DNA of 64,000 bases from Sceloporus undulatus. Its lineage: Eukaryota > Chordata > Lepidosauria > Squamata > Phrynosomatidae. Positions 32,791 through 43,561 of this stretch are shown here, piece after piece. The stretch lies in contig NC_056527.1 in assembly GCF_019175285.1 (NCBI RefSeq), forward strand, positions 116,605,099-116,669,098, read 5' to 3'. The notes beneath the pieces are model-generated. The model was not told the DNA's origin. It did no database searches and was given only the letters and a program-made list of their open reading frames with translations. A program made the translations under genes and the position numbers. Numbering within the stretch: the first letter of the stretch is position 1; every line of letters begins with the position of its first letter.

Positions 32791-34346
32791 GTAAGTAGAA
32801 ACAGCAGGGGTATGCGTGTGTGCTGGGTGTTACTCAGGAAATTATCAGGGATATAGAAATCATTTTCTCATATGAGAGGAAGCCCTTATTAGGAACTGAA
32901 AAAACATTTCTTTTCTTTGTGTTCTGACCATGGTGTGAAAGCACAATTTGGCTAGAGATATGAATTATTTCATTGTTGTGAAATGAGTATTTTCAAAAGT
33001 TCTTTCTGCTAGGTGAGATTACAAGAGATTTTGTTTATTTTTATTGTTGTTGGTTTCAAGACTTTCTGCAAAAAAATTGTTTGCAGACTAAAAAATGGTG
33101 TTTCTGCAAAGATGCTCCTAAATAAATAAATAAATTTTGCAACACTGTGCTGCTTTCTTGATGGAGTGTCTCAACATATCAAGAGTCATAGAGGATGAGA
33201 AAATGTGTCAATATTCTTTATGTTTGGCTGTGGAAAGGTTTTTCAGTCAGTATCAGAAAGCAGAAGGGCAAAAAGTTCTTCTGAAGATATTTATGCTTCA
33301 AGGAAAGGGGAAAAGACTGTGTTCAGAATGAGTCTGTCCCCCACCCCAAGAAGGAGAATAATGCCTGCAGCAAATCTAGGCTTTTGCAGAACACTCAGAC
33401 CTCAAGGGCTATACTGGCAGAACTTGAAGGAGAGAGAGTAGGGGACATTCCAGCAGGATTTGTAGAAGCCGAGGTTATAGCAGGAACCCTGTTTCCACCA
33501 CATGCTTCGCAGGCAGAGCCATGCTTTGTGCTTGGTTCCCATCCAACCTCCTCCAGCAGTCATTGGGGAGGGCTTTGGAATCCTGGAAGCAGCAGGAATA
33601 GTTGAGATGGCCATAAGAAAAATGCCAGATCCCATGATTAGGCCAACCAAAAAGGCACCCAAACATGTGCATGTATTTGTGATCTTCAGAACTCTTAATA
33701 AGGCAAGGTGCCCCGATGATGGAGAAGCTGGGCTCTTCAAACAGAATGGAGACAGTTCTGAATTAACACTGTTCTTTTGTATTTTTAAAATGGAGATTCA
33801 AAGCTTTTTCCTTTTCCTCTTTACAGCAAACCCAGGGGCTATTTGGGTGAAATCTAATACAGTGGTACCTCGGGATACGAAATACCCAGGTTACGAAATT
33901 TTCGGGATACGAATTATTGTTCCGGGTTACGAATGTTTTTTCGGGTTACGAAAAAACTTTTGGTGCTTTTTTCGGCTTTTTCGCACGGAATCACGGCTTT
34001 TCCCCATTAGCGCCTATGGCAATTCGGCTTACGAAGGCTTTTCGGGTTACGAAAGCGGCCGCGGAACGAATTACTTTCGTAACCCGAGGCACCACTGTAC
34101 TGTACTATCACATCACATGATTAGCCCATCTGAGAGTTTGTAGACTCTTCTTCTCTATATGTCAAGATGACATGCAGATTAGATGACTTAAATCAACTCT
34201 CCCTCCTTTTCTCCTTCGCTTTCCAGCCTACATTTTGTAGCATCTTGCCTGATAAAGAGATCTGAAGATCTCAAAAGCTAAATCCATTTTGGTGCATTGT
34301 TGGTTGTTTAATAAAGGTATGGATCATGAACTCCCTGCCTCTGCAG
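32791..34346. other. DNAH2 intron (copy 1) where about 115 residues of coding sequence are expected
   Basis: The flanking exons leave out the DNAH2 stretch from DRNWEIIETTRSKIEQF to DIVPYKDKGHHRLR. No trace of it is visible here or in the second copy (37,980-39,370). A TA-flanked MITE lies at 33,860-34,097. An unnamed repeat with 'GATCTGAAGATCTCAAAAGC' lies at about 34,237-34,330. Confidence 0.55.
33860..34097. mobile_element. Mariner-like MITE, 238 bp, TA target duplication
   Basis: The terminal repeats are CAGTGGTACCTCGGGATACG and, at the other end, the reverse complement CAGTGGTGCCTCGGGTTACG. TA lies directly outside both ends (33,858-33,859 and 34,098-34,099). The interior is built of repeated CGGGTTACGAA words. 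It has no coding capacity. The second copy of the segment has a clean empty site (one TA) at 39,124. Confidence 0.88.
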
Positions 34347-34385
34347 AGGTACAGAGGATGTCTTCCAAGCCCTGGAAGATAACCA
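34347..34385 (+). CDS. DNAH2: DNAH2 exon start (GTEDVFQALEDN), cut by gap, copy 1
   Basis: After acceptor CTCTGCAG the frame reads GTEDVFQALEDNQ and then runs into the 25-N gap. The full exon is present at 39,371-39,548. Confidence 0.9.
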
Positions 34386-34410
34386 NNNNNNNNNNNNNNN
34401 NNNNNNNNNN
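34386..34410. other. Assembly gap, 25 N
   Basis: Run of 25 N in the middle of a DNAH2 exon, flanked by two copies of the same 5-kb segment. This is typical of a failed join between overlapping contigs. Confidence 0.98.
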
Positions 34411-34510
34411 CTGCATTGAGTGGCCAAGAACAACTCACCTACCTGTTGAAGAGATGGCCAGCAGCCGCCTGGGGCAGCTCCCAACACCAACCGCAGGATA
34501 ATTCTGCTGA
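34411..34510 (+). pseudogene. DNAH2: DNAH2 exon tail, copy 2 (partial)
   Basis: Second copy of 29,199-29,297, with several one-base gaps and donor GTGAGT retained. Confidence 0.85.
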
Positions 34511-34615
34511 GTGAGTCCACGGGCCTGGTCCCTGCCCCTTGCCCCAGGGCCTGGCTTCTGCTTCATGCCCCCCCTCCAATCACCCCTGTCAGAAGGCCTC
34601 CTTCTCTGCCCACAG

Positions 34616-34778
34616 CGTCAGCCGCCCCCCCAGACCCGGAAGGAGCTCAGCAGAAGCCCATCCACTCCATGAGCACTCTTCAGAAACGAATGCCTAAGAT
34701 TTGCAAAGGCGCGATCCCACCCATCCACATGGAGCAGTTGCCATCCTGAAAAGTATAAGGTGGCCGTGGAAGACAGAG
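34616..34778 (+). pseudogene. DNAH2: DNAH2 SRPPQTLEEL exon, copy 2
   Basis: Second copy of 29,404-29,560. The splice signals remain, but frame shifts break it in several places (for example near 34,640 and 34,700). Confidence 0.85.
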
Positions 34779-35475
34779 GTATCTGTCACTTGCTCAGATG
34801 CAACCCCCCCCCCCCAAAAAAAAAGGACGTGCAGCCCATTCCCAGTTTTCCTGGCTAAAGTGATCCCGTTCCCAATTTTCTCCTCTTCTGCTGAGGTCGA
34901 CAGTCTCAGTATTAGGTTATGCACCTTTCTGAGGGCAAAAGGCAAGCATAAATTTGATTGGTATCGGGGGACTGATGGGGCTGGAGAAGTGGGAGGAGGA
35001 TGCACCCTTCTAGACTGTGCAGGCAAGGCAGCAGGCATGCTTGCACTCCCCGATGCTCACGACTTCCATTCTTGTTAAAAAGAAATCACATGGGCTAAGA
35101 GTGGTAGTTTTCTTTGAAAGAAGGCATGGGGCAAAGGATGGAAATGTCCGCTACAGGCCATATGCAGTCCCTGGATTTTTTAATTGAATTGTCCACTCCA
35201 CTCCACCCACCTTTTATTAACTGATTGACTGATTTCATCCAAATGACCCTCTGCATCCTTTCAAGGATGTGGGAACATATTCTTTCTTTCCCTGGGCTGT
35301 TTTTTTGGCTGAGGGGAGCTTTTTCCAAAAAAAGTAATGACTTCTGTTCCACTTCTCATTGGGGGGGGGGGAGACTTCATGGCCTAAAGCAGACCTTAAA
35401 AGACATGAGGGAGTGCGTTTGTGCCCTGTCAGTGGATGTGGGGGTATGAGGCATTATTTCAGAAAACAAATATTT

Positions 35476-35507
<32 letters not shown>

Positions 35508-35896
35508 TGTATTATAAATGGTAGTGAATGGGCACAGAGATGTGTGGCCCGCCAGGATTTAGTGAGACATCGTGAGCAGCCCGACTTTGAAAAATTGCTC
35601 ACTACGCTGTTTTCTTTTCTTTGTAGGGTGGCTGTGGGGAGAGGGTTGAACTTTTAAAAATTGTCTTTTTGAAGCTCACTTCCAGTCCCCCTGGGTTTAG
35701 GAAAAAGGGCAGAAAATTGCCTTTATAGAGGGGATGCAGCCTGCAGAGGAGGTCTAAGTGGTGGTGCACTTGGCCTGCAAACGTGGCCACCCTGCTGTAT
35801 AAAGACTCTTTCAACCCTCTGTGCTCTAAGACCCACCCTTCTGCTGTGATGTTTCCCTCTGTCATCTCTTGTTCCTCTTCTCTTCCTCTATTCCAG

Positions 35897-36066
35897 GTTC
35901 TCTGCAACTGTTGGAGACCTCAACTCAGATGGCTGACCTTCCAACCATGCATCCTGGAAGTGAAGTCATGCTCAAGAAGCACAAGGAAAAGTCAAGCACA
36001 AGTCTGATCATTGTGCAGATGACTTGAAACAAAGGCCAAAGTCTCCTTCAAGACTTCAGCACAATG
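35897..36066 (+). pseudogene. DNAH2: DNAH2 LKKHKEKFKT exon, copy 2
   Basis: Second copy of 30,672-30,846, with small gaps. Confidence 0.85.
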
Positions 36067-37488
36067 GTGAATGGCCAAACAGAACACAGTCTCTCCTCCT
36101 TTCAGGGATGTAGCCGGGGGGGGGGTCTGGGGGTCCGGACCCCCCCTCTCCATTAGAAAAATGAATGGTGTGTGCTGGCTGCACCGCCACTCAAGCCCCA
36201 TTTATAATGTGGCACTTAGTCTGGACCCCCCCCCCTTCCTAAAATCCTAGCTACGTCCCTGCTCCTTTGCCCTGCGATGGTTAAAATCTGTCCTGGGAGA
36301 TTGTCCCTTTCTTCTGGAAACACCTTGCTTTTCTTATGTTTGAAACCTCAGCCTGGTTTGCTTGTTTCAAAACTCTTGGCAAAATCTGTAAGGCCAAGCC
36401 AGGGTTGATTGCAGCCACTCCCATTATTGTGTAGCCATGTGGCAATTATCACTTAATGGTCTGTGCCAGCATCTTGGCTGGTAAAGGCATGTCCTGGTTC
36501 TGTTGGCATGTGGTCTGCAAAATAGCTTATAGCTTGACCTGGTATGTTTATTTCAACTTACATCTTAGGAAGTAAAAAGGAGAAGCTGCTCACACATCCA
36601 GCCTATTCTCAGGTAGACTGAAGGAACAATCCACTACACATGGGTTGTCTCCATGTGCCAACTGCCAAGCAGGGTTAAAGAATTTTAACCCGATGTTACC
36701 CATGCCCTCAACCACCAGTCCCCCTCTGTTTATTTTCCTGCCTTGCCAATGGTTGGTTTTTTTCTTTGTTCCTCCCCTCTGTCTATAGGAATCTTGTTAT
36801 TTAGGAAAGATTTGGTAGCTAGTTAGGCTTCAGAGGCAGTCATGTCTGATCTCTGCAGTCACTTTTAATTGCTCTGGCAGCAGCCATTTGAGAGCAAAAG
36901 ATGAAGATAGTTATATTGGCCAAGGACCAAACAAGTGTGTGTGTGTGTGTGTGTGTGTGTGGTGTTTAAGAGGAGATGAAGGTGAGATGGCAGTGCTACC
37001 CCCTTTTGTTTCTGATCGGAGAGACAGTCCAAAAAAGAAAGGGTGCAAAGCTATTTAGCTACCTTATCTTATTTGGCCCATGACCTTGTTTATTTCCAAG
37101 GAAAAACAGCACGTGACCAGATGTGACCAAGTGTATTGTCTCCCATGTGCTTTTCTCATGTTGTCTCTCCTCCCTGGCTACTACATGGGCACAGTTCGGG
37201 GGAGTTTCATTTCTATAAGAGCAGGATAATGTAAGATTTCCCTTGACCTTCATGGTTGGTTTCTTAAACCCACAGGTTTGGTCATGTACCACTGTCCAGC
37301 ATTCTCAGATTTTTGAATCTCAAGAATCAACTCTGCCCCCACCTCACCCAACACTGTAGACCTTCATTGCTGCTTTGCTTTGGAAATCCTTATTCCCAGG
37401 GATTGAAGGGAGGAGGAAGGAAGGAAGGAAGGGAAAAAACTTGTAGTCCTTAGGCTCTATTTGTTTTGTTTTTATTTTCCTCCATTCG

Positions 37489-37651
37489 GTCCTTTCACCA
37501 GTGCCTTGTCTGCTTATGCAGCCCTAGACCAAATTGCAGCGCCATGAGGCAGTTGCTGGCCAATTGAAGGAGGAAGAGAACACTCTTCGCTCTAACTGGG
37601 CATCTTCAAGATGATCAGCCAGCCTCCAACGACCTTCAGAAGTTGGCGAGA
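37489..37651 (+). pseudogene. DNAH2: DNAH2 FTSALSADAA exon, copy 2
   Basis: Second copy of 32,295-32,458. The acceptor reads CG instead of AG and the frame shifts at several sites. Confidence 0.85.
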
Positions 37652-37820
37652 GTAAGATGGCTTCCCTTCTCATTCTTGCTAAGAGAGAGAAGGGTTTACC
37701 CTGAACCACTTGATCTGCTACCATTCAGTTTTATAACAGCAGAGAAGAGAAAGAAGATAAACCCGAGTGTAGAAACTGGAGGTGATCTCACCAGTGCGAC
37801 CTCTCCTGTGTGTTCTGCAG

Positions 37821-37979
37821 GAGCGGACTACATCAGCAAGTGTGGGAGATTAAAAGGAGTGGGAGGACCACTGGAAAGTTATGGAAGAATGTAAGTTCAA
37901 GACTCTGAAGACAGAGTGATGGAGAACACACGGCCTTTCACTTTTTCCGGCAGCTGAATACAGCTGAGAGGAGCTGAAG
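37821..37979 (+). pseudogene. DNAH2: DNAH2 ELDYIQQVWEI exon, copy 2
   Basis: Second copy of 32,630-32,790. It keeps TGG (37,872-37,874) where copy 1 has TGA, and has the full T-run before CCGGCAG, but carries other one-base gaps. Confidence 0.85.
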
Positions 37980-39370
37980 GTGTAAGTTAGAAACAGCAGG
38001 GTATGCTGTGTGCTGGGTGTTACTCAGGAAATCTCAGGGATATAGAAATAATCATTTTCTCATATGAGAGGAAGCCCTTATTAGGAACTGAAAAAACATT
38101 TTAGCCTGCTTGATCTGTATGATCCATATGAGAGATTTTCTTTTCTTTGTGTCTGACCATGGTGTGAAAGCCAATTTGGCTAGAGATATGAATTATTCAT
38201 TGTTGTGAATGAGTATTTTCAAAAGTTCTTCTGCTAGGTGAAGATTTACAAGAGATTTTGTTTTATTTTTATTGTTGTTGGTTTCAAGACTTTCTGCAAA
38301 AAAATTGTTGCAGACTAAAAAATGGTCGTTTTTCTGCAAAGATGCTCCTAAATAAATAAATAAATTTTGCAAACACTGTGCTGCTTTCTTGATGGAGTGT
38401 CTCAACTATCAGAGTCATAGAGATGAAAGAAAATGTGTCAATATTCTTTATGTTTGGGCTGTGGAAAGGTTTTTCAGTCAGTATCAGAAAGCAGAAGGGC
38501 AAAAAAGTTCTTCTGAAGATAGTTATTGCTTCAGAAAGGGGAAAAAGACTGGGGTTCAGAATGAGTCATGTCCCACCACCCCTAAGAAGGAGACATAACA
38601 TGCCTGCAGCAAATCAGGCTTTGCAGAACACTCAGACTCAAGCGGCTTATACTGGACAGAACTTGAGGAGAGAGAGTAGGGGACATTCCAGCAGGATTGT
38701 AGAACCGGGGGGGGGTTCTAGCAAGGAACCCTGTTTCTCCACCACATGCTTCGCAGGCAGAGCCATGCTTGGTGCGGTGGTTCCCATTACAACCTCCTCC
38801 AGCCGTCATTGGGGAGGGCTTTGGAATCCTGTGCTCTTGAGCTCCAGTCTTGGAAGCAGCCGGAATAGTTGGATGGCATAAGAAAAATGCCCAGATCCCA
38901 TGATTAGGCCAACCAAAAAGGCACCACAAACTGTGCAGTAGTTGTGATCTTCAGACTCTTAATAAAGGCAAGGTGCCCCGCAATGATGGAGAAGCCGGCT
39001 CTTCAACGAAATGGAGACCAGCTTCTGAATTAAACCACTGTTCTTTGTTTTTTAAATGGAAGAGTCAAAGCTTTTCTTTCCTCTTACAAGGCAAACCCAT
39101 GGGCTATTTGGGTGAAAATCTAATACTGTAATATCACATCACTGATTAGCCCATCTGAGAGTTTGTAGGACGCTTCTTCTCTATATGTCAAGATGACATG
39201 CAGATTAGATGACTTAAATCAAACTCTCCCTCCTTTTCTCCTTCGCTTTCCAGCCTACATTTTGTAGCATCTTGCTGATAAAGAGATCTGAAGATCTCAA
39301 AAGCTAAATCCATTTTGGTGCATTGTTGGTTTTAATAAAGGTATGGATCATGAACTCCCTGCCTCTGCAG

Positions 39371-39548
39371 AGGTACAGAGGATGTCTTTCCAAGCCCTGG
39401 CGATAACCAGGTGGCCCTATCCACAATGAAGGCCTCACGTTTTGTGAACGCCCTTCGAGAAGGACGTGGACCGTTGGAGCGCTGCCTCTCGCCAACTTGA
39501 GTGATTGAGATGCTCTTGTTCGTGCAACGACAATGGATGTAACATGAG
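39371..39548 (+). CDS. DNAH2: DNAH2 exon, tail (GTEDVFQALEDNQVALSTM exon)
   Basis: The pieces GTEDVFQAL, DNQVALSTMKASRFVN, FEKDVDRWERCLS and VIEMLLFVQRQWM match human DNAH2 in order. Donor GTGAGC follows 39,548. Three or four one-base losses break the frame, as elsewhere in copy 2. It is complete, unlike the partial copy at 34,347. Confidence 0.88.
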
Positions 39549-40230
39549 GTGAGCGGCGGCATCATGAACAGCACTTCCCATGCAGTTTTTTCTCTTTCCT
39601 TTAATAGACTCTCTGCCAAGTGTCTCTTTACAGGGGCAGAAACAATCCTGTGGCAGGACAGACGCTCTTTTTGTGACTTCTGTTTAGAAGTGAGCATCTC
39701 TCATCTCTCTCCTTGATCTAACAGCCAGATCTCTCTTGGCTGATAACACAGTGTGCCCCTTAATAAATATAAGTGTTAGCAAGTCACAGGGTGGTCACTC
39801 AGTGGAATGCCACGTGACACTGTTGTCCTTTCTGTGGAAGAGTACAAGCAGACTCCCTAGTGAAACCATTCTCCTTTCTTCCTTTTATGTTTCCTGTGAC
39901 CATTTTTATTAGTCTCTCCCATTGCCAACCTGGGAGAGAAAATTACCCAGAGTCCTACGAGCATGTTGGAAAGGCATGCCAATATAGACATCTGGAAATG
40001 GGAAAAATTTGCCCTTCTTTGAGGATGCCTATCCAGCTCCACTCTCCATTCCAGTCTGAAGCGCTTATTTGTCATCCTTATCATTGTCCCTTGTGAGAAG
40101 GAGATCTGGTGCCTGGTGACACCTTAGGCCAAAAGGTGAACAAAGAACCTTGCGTTGGCTGAAAAAGAACCTTTGCTTTGGCATCAAGTGATATCCATCT
40201 TACCTCTCTCCTTTTGTATTCTGTCACCAG
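39549..40230. other. DNAH2 intron
   Basis: No repeat or exon recognised. Confidence 0.5.
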
Positions 40231-40369
40231 AACATCATCTTGGGTGAAGACATCCGCAAGCAGTTGCCTAGTGAGTCAGCTTCTTTTGACCAAATCAACA
40301 GCAGCTGGAAAACCATCATGGACTGCTTCGTCAAGGACAACAATGCTTTACGGGCCACCCATTTCCCAG
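40231..40369 (+). CDS. DNAH2: DNAH2 exon, tail (GEDIRKQLPSES exon)
   Basis: It reads NIILGEDIRKQLPSESASFD, QINSSWKTIMDCFVKDNNAL and RATHFPG, ending CCA G|GTTGCT. The donor is weak (GTTGCT) but the phase fits the next exon (GA CTA CTG). Confidence 0.94.
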
Positions 40370-40928
40370 GTTGCTGCTGCACCTTTCCATCATATCGGAG
40401 GACATGTGCAGGGGTGCAAGGGGAGGGACTGTAACTCATGGCAGGGTGGGGGGCAGGGGGAAGAGCACATGTTCTGTGTTTGTTGCCAAGGAGGAATCTG
40501 CATAGTTTGGAAAGAAATGGAGATGGCAACAATGGAGAGGGTGTTCTTGTGAGTCCTAGCATCATTTTCAACCCTCAAGGCATAAAGGTTTTGAGAAAGG
40601 GGTGGAGGTGGAGTCACCCACCATTTTGAAACCTCTTCTGGCATCTATCATTTTGAGATCAGCTAAATGCAGCCATCCTGTCTCAGTCCATGTCCATTCC
40701 TGTTGGAATTTTTAGTGTCTTTGGGGCCTTCCCCTGAAATAGTGGCTGTCAGAGCAGCTTGATGGCCCCAAGACATAAGATGGTTTCTTCTGTTCATAGG
40801 GAGGGGAGTTGTTTGGTTCTGGAGGGATACTGTGGAATTTACTGTGTTCTAAATGAGGAATAGTTTGGAAAGGGTGCGTGAGTACAGCAGGAGCAGGTGG
40901 GTAAGAGATGGAATGTGGCTGGAGGGGC

Positions 40929-40966
<38 letters not shown>

Positions 40967-41051
40967 TGTTGCTGTTGCTCCTAATAATCATGGTCATGTG
41001 GTGGGGCAATGGCTCCCTTGTGATTTATTCTGGGATCCTTCCTCCCCACAG
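40370..41051. other. DNAH2 intron with (ATC)n microsatellite
   Basis: A (TCA)n run of about 38 bases lies at 40,929-40,966. Nothing else was recognised. Confidence 0.7.
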
Positions 41052-41269
41052 GACTACTGGACAGGCTAGTGGAAATGAATGCTTCCCTAGACGAAATCCA
41101 GAAGTCTCTTGACATGTACCTGGAGACCAAGTGCCACATCTTCCCTCGCTTCTACTTCCTGTCCAACGATGACCTTTTGGAAGTCCTGGGTCAGTCACGC
41201 AACCTAGAAGCTGTCCAGCCCCACCTGAAAAAATGCTTTGATAACATCAAATGCCTCAAGATGCAGAAG
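41052..41269 (+). CDS. DNAH2: DNAH2 exon, tail/linker start (IQKSLDMYLETK exon)
   Basis: It reads LLDRLVEMNASLDEIQKSLD, MYLETKCHIFPRFYFLSNDD and LLEVLGQSRNLEAVQPHLKK, then CFDNIKCLKMQK and donor GTATGA. FPRFYFLSNDDLLEILGQ is one of the strongest dynein heavy-chain signatures. Confidence 0.96.
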
Positions 41270-41504
41270 GTATGACTCTGAATTCCCAGTGGGCACTCCA
41301 CCTCTGCCCAGCCTGCTCCATTTTGCCCCTTAGTATCTTTTTATGGGCATTTCCTTCTGCTAAATGCAGCAACTAATTCAGTGTTAGAGGTCTCCTCGTG
41401 TTGGGGTTGGTGGGGGGGGGGAGGAAAACTAGCCAAAGCCATCCCTTCCTACTTTGCTGGTGAGAGCTGAAGACTCTTTGTGGTCTGCACTTTTTTGTTC
41501 TCAG

Positions 41505-41603
41505 ACTGTCCTGACAAACCGATTTGAAGCCTTGGGCATGTTCTCCTTGGATGGTGACTATATAGATTTCACGCACTCTGTGCTACTAGAGGGACCTGTG
41601 GAG
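41505..41603 (+). CDS. DNAH2: DNAH2 exon, linker (FSLDGDYIDF exon)
   Basis: It reads TVLTNRFEALGMFSLDGDYI, DFTHSVLLEGPVE and donor GTGAGT, matching human EAVGMFSGDGEYIDFLHSVF. The next exon (SWLGDVEQTMR region) is not found before the gap at 42,928. Confidence 0.94.
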
Positions 41604-42927
41604 GTGAGTCCTGGTTTTTTTTCCTTCCTTTCTCTTGCCTAGCAAACATTTCGCAAGGTAAGTTCGATTCTCCATTACAGAAATGCAAACTGTACTGTCA
41701 GCTCAAAATCCATACTGTATATATCCAAAATCCTTTATTAGGATAACCAAAATAACATAAGTATGTAGAGTGACCTTGTTGCACCTTTGAGACTAACTGA
41801 AAGAAAGAAGTTGGCAGCATGAGATTTTGTAGACAGAAGTCTACTTCCTCAGATGCATTTGGGTAACATAAATAAATTAACATAAAACAGCATGGAATCT
41901 TTTGAAATCTTTAGATCTCATCATCAGGTAAGAGGCTGATAAGAAAGTGAGGCTGGGAGATGAGAAAGAGGGGGATCATAATGTATTTGATCTGCATGTC
42001 TTCTGATAATACTGAAGAGGAAGATTTTGTTGCAGACTCGCCCGCCAGTGGGGTTAGTCAGATGACATGGTAGTATTAGGTTTTGTCTGGAGTAGCCTCT
42101 GGGCATGCTGGAAAGAGGAAGGGAAAGCTGGCACAAATTTTTGTGCCTTTTTGTTTGGTTTAATAAAGTATTCCGGAACACAGTGTTATTAGGATCCATA
42201 CATTATGAATTTTGGAATGTTTCCCTTGCTGCCTTCTCTGCCGGCCACAACACATCCTACCCTGTGAAGAAACTGTGTGCACATCATGACAGTTACAAAT
42301 GCAGCAGACCCACAGTTTCAGGTCCAGGTCCTCAGCATCACAAGGCCTACCTGACCTTAGAGTGGAAACATGTTGCTCTAGAGCTCCCCCCCTTTCTGGA
42401 ACTGTGCTTTGGGTTCCAGTGATTTTGGGTTTTATTGATGAAAATGGAGCCATATGCTCTCTTTCAGTCAATGCAATCTATACAACATCTTTGTAATGAA
42501 AGATTGAGGGTTCTCTTTTGTGGCCATGGGGCCAAATTCCAATTTGAGAAATGGTTTGGAATGATACATTCCAGAAGGAGATGTCACTAATGCCATAGAG
42601 GGGAGGGATCAAGAACACAGGAAAGAGGGTCAAAGAGAGCACCTGGAGCCAGGCATAATTTCCACCATTTGGGACATTTTGCCACTAAGCATAGAAAACA
42701 TACAGAAACTCAATCCTATGCATGTCTTTAAAGTATTAATCCCTTTATTCCCCTATTCTTATATCCAATCAGAGATAAGGACTTGGTTTCTGTCCATAGG
42801 GCTGGGGGCAGAGGAAGAAGGGGCAGAGCCTGTACAAAAAGCTTGCAAGCTGGATGAGAGATTCCAGTTGATTTTTGCAGTATGTGGAGTTTTTGAAACT
42901 TGAGAGGGAACAACTTATGTGCTCTCA
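41604..42927. other. Intron or contig end
   Basis: Contains an unnamed interspersed repeat at about 41,760-41,875 ('TTGTTGCACCTTTGAGACTA' and 'GAAAGAAAGAAGTTGGCAGC'). No dynein exon was seen. It ends at an N gap. Confidence 0.5.
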
Positions 42928-43027
42928 NNNNNNNNNNNNNNNNNNNNNNNNNNNNNNNNNNNNNNNNNNNNNNNNNNNNNNNNNNNNNNNNNNNNNNNNN
43001 NNNNNNNNNNNNNNNNNNNNNNNNNNN
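42928..43027. other. Assembly gap, 100 N
   Basis: Round-number gap. The DNAH2 sequence on its right belongs upstream in the protein of everything on its left. Confidence 0.98.
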
Positions 43028-43182
43028 TGGAAGAGATTGAGTTCTGGAGGAACTGCTGCATGGACCTCTCTGAAATCAGCAAGCAGCTCTGCCAGGAAGG
43101 GGTCAAGCACATCGAGTCCATCTTGTGTCTGTCCAAGTCCTCATATGTGGCCCCATTCCAGCGACTTGCCAAACAAATACAG
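43028..43182 (+). CDS. DNAH2: DNAH2 exon, N-proximal tail (EEIEFWRN exon), 5' end cut by gap
   Basis: It reads EEIEFWRNCCMDLSEISKQL, GVKHIESILCLSKSSYVAPF and QRLAKQIQ, then donor GTGGGC. It corresponds to roughly residues 230-290 of human DNAH2 by memory. Confidence 0.93.
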
Positions 43183-43369
43183 GTGGGCACATTTGGTGTG
43201 GAATAGGGAGAAGGATGTCTTAAGCAAGCAGGTCTTGGTTTCTCTCCTGGGTTCCTTGGGCTTCAGATGGGTTCACAAAGAACCAGATATTGAGCTTTGA
43301 GGAATAGCTTGATTTGAGTCCTGGGTTGTGAGGGGCTGTGTTCACTGCTGTTTGCCATTACTTTTGCAG

Positions 43370-43561
43370 GATGGGTCAGAGCAGGCCCAGTCCAACCTCC
43401 AGTTCCTCTCCATCCTGAAAGAACCATTCCAAGAACTTGCTACACTGAGACCCAAAGATATCCCTGAGAAGCTGCCTAACCTCATCAGTCTTGTCCGTAT
43501 TGTGTGGGTCAACTCTCTCTACTATAACAGCAGGGAAAGAATCACGGCTCTTTTTCAAAAG
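43370..43561 (+). CDS. DNAH2: DNAH2 exon, N-proximal tail (64 codons)
   Basis: It reads DGSEQAQSNLQFLSILKEPF, LRPKDIPEKLPNLISLVRIV and WVNSLYYNSRERITALFQK, with GT donor. It is open and phase 0 at both ends. Confidence 0.95.

Larger units (their letters stand above)
29199..34385 (+). repeat. Duplicated segment, copy 1 (5.19 kb)
   Basis: Matches 34,411-39,410 base for base apart from small gaps, across four complete exons, parts of two more and all the introns between them. It is longer by one 238-bp MITE and shorter by two indels of about 37 and 20 bases. It ends at a 25-N gap in the middle of an exon. Confidence 0.93.
34411..39410 (+). repeat. Duplicated segment, copy 2 (5.0 kb)
   Basis: Same order as 29,199-34,385. 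Single-base gaps occur every few tens of bases in exons and introns alike. Microsatellites differ in length ((TG)n, (TTTA)n, (GGAA)n). There are two larger insertions near 38,103 (37 bases) and 38,832 (about 20 bases), and the 238-bp MITE is absent. Most likely this is the other haplotype or an uncorrected long-read fill. Confidence 0.93.

Noticed and set aside
33502-34143. 213-codon plus-strand frame
   Set aside because: It runs through an intron and the 238-bp MITE. The MITE's repeated words keep it open by chance.
42875-43300. Frame running through the N gap with a MQYVEFLKLEREQ start
   Set aside because: The bridge is made of N. Only the part after 43,028 is a real DNAH2 exon.
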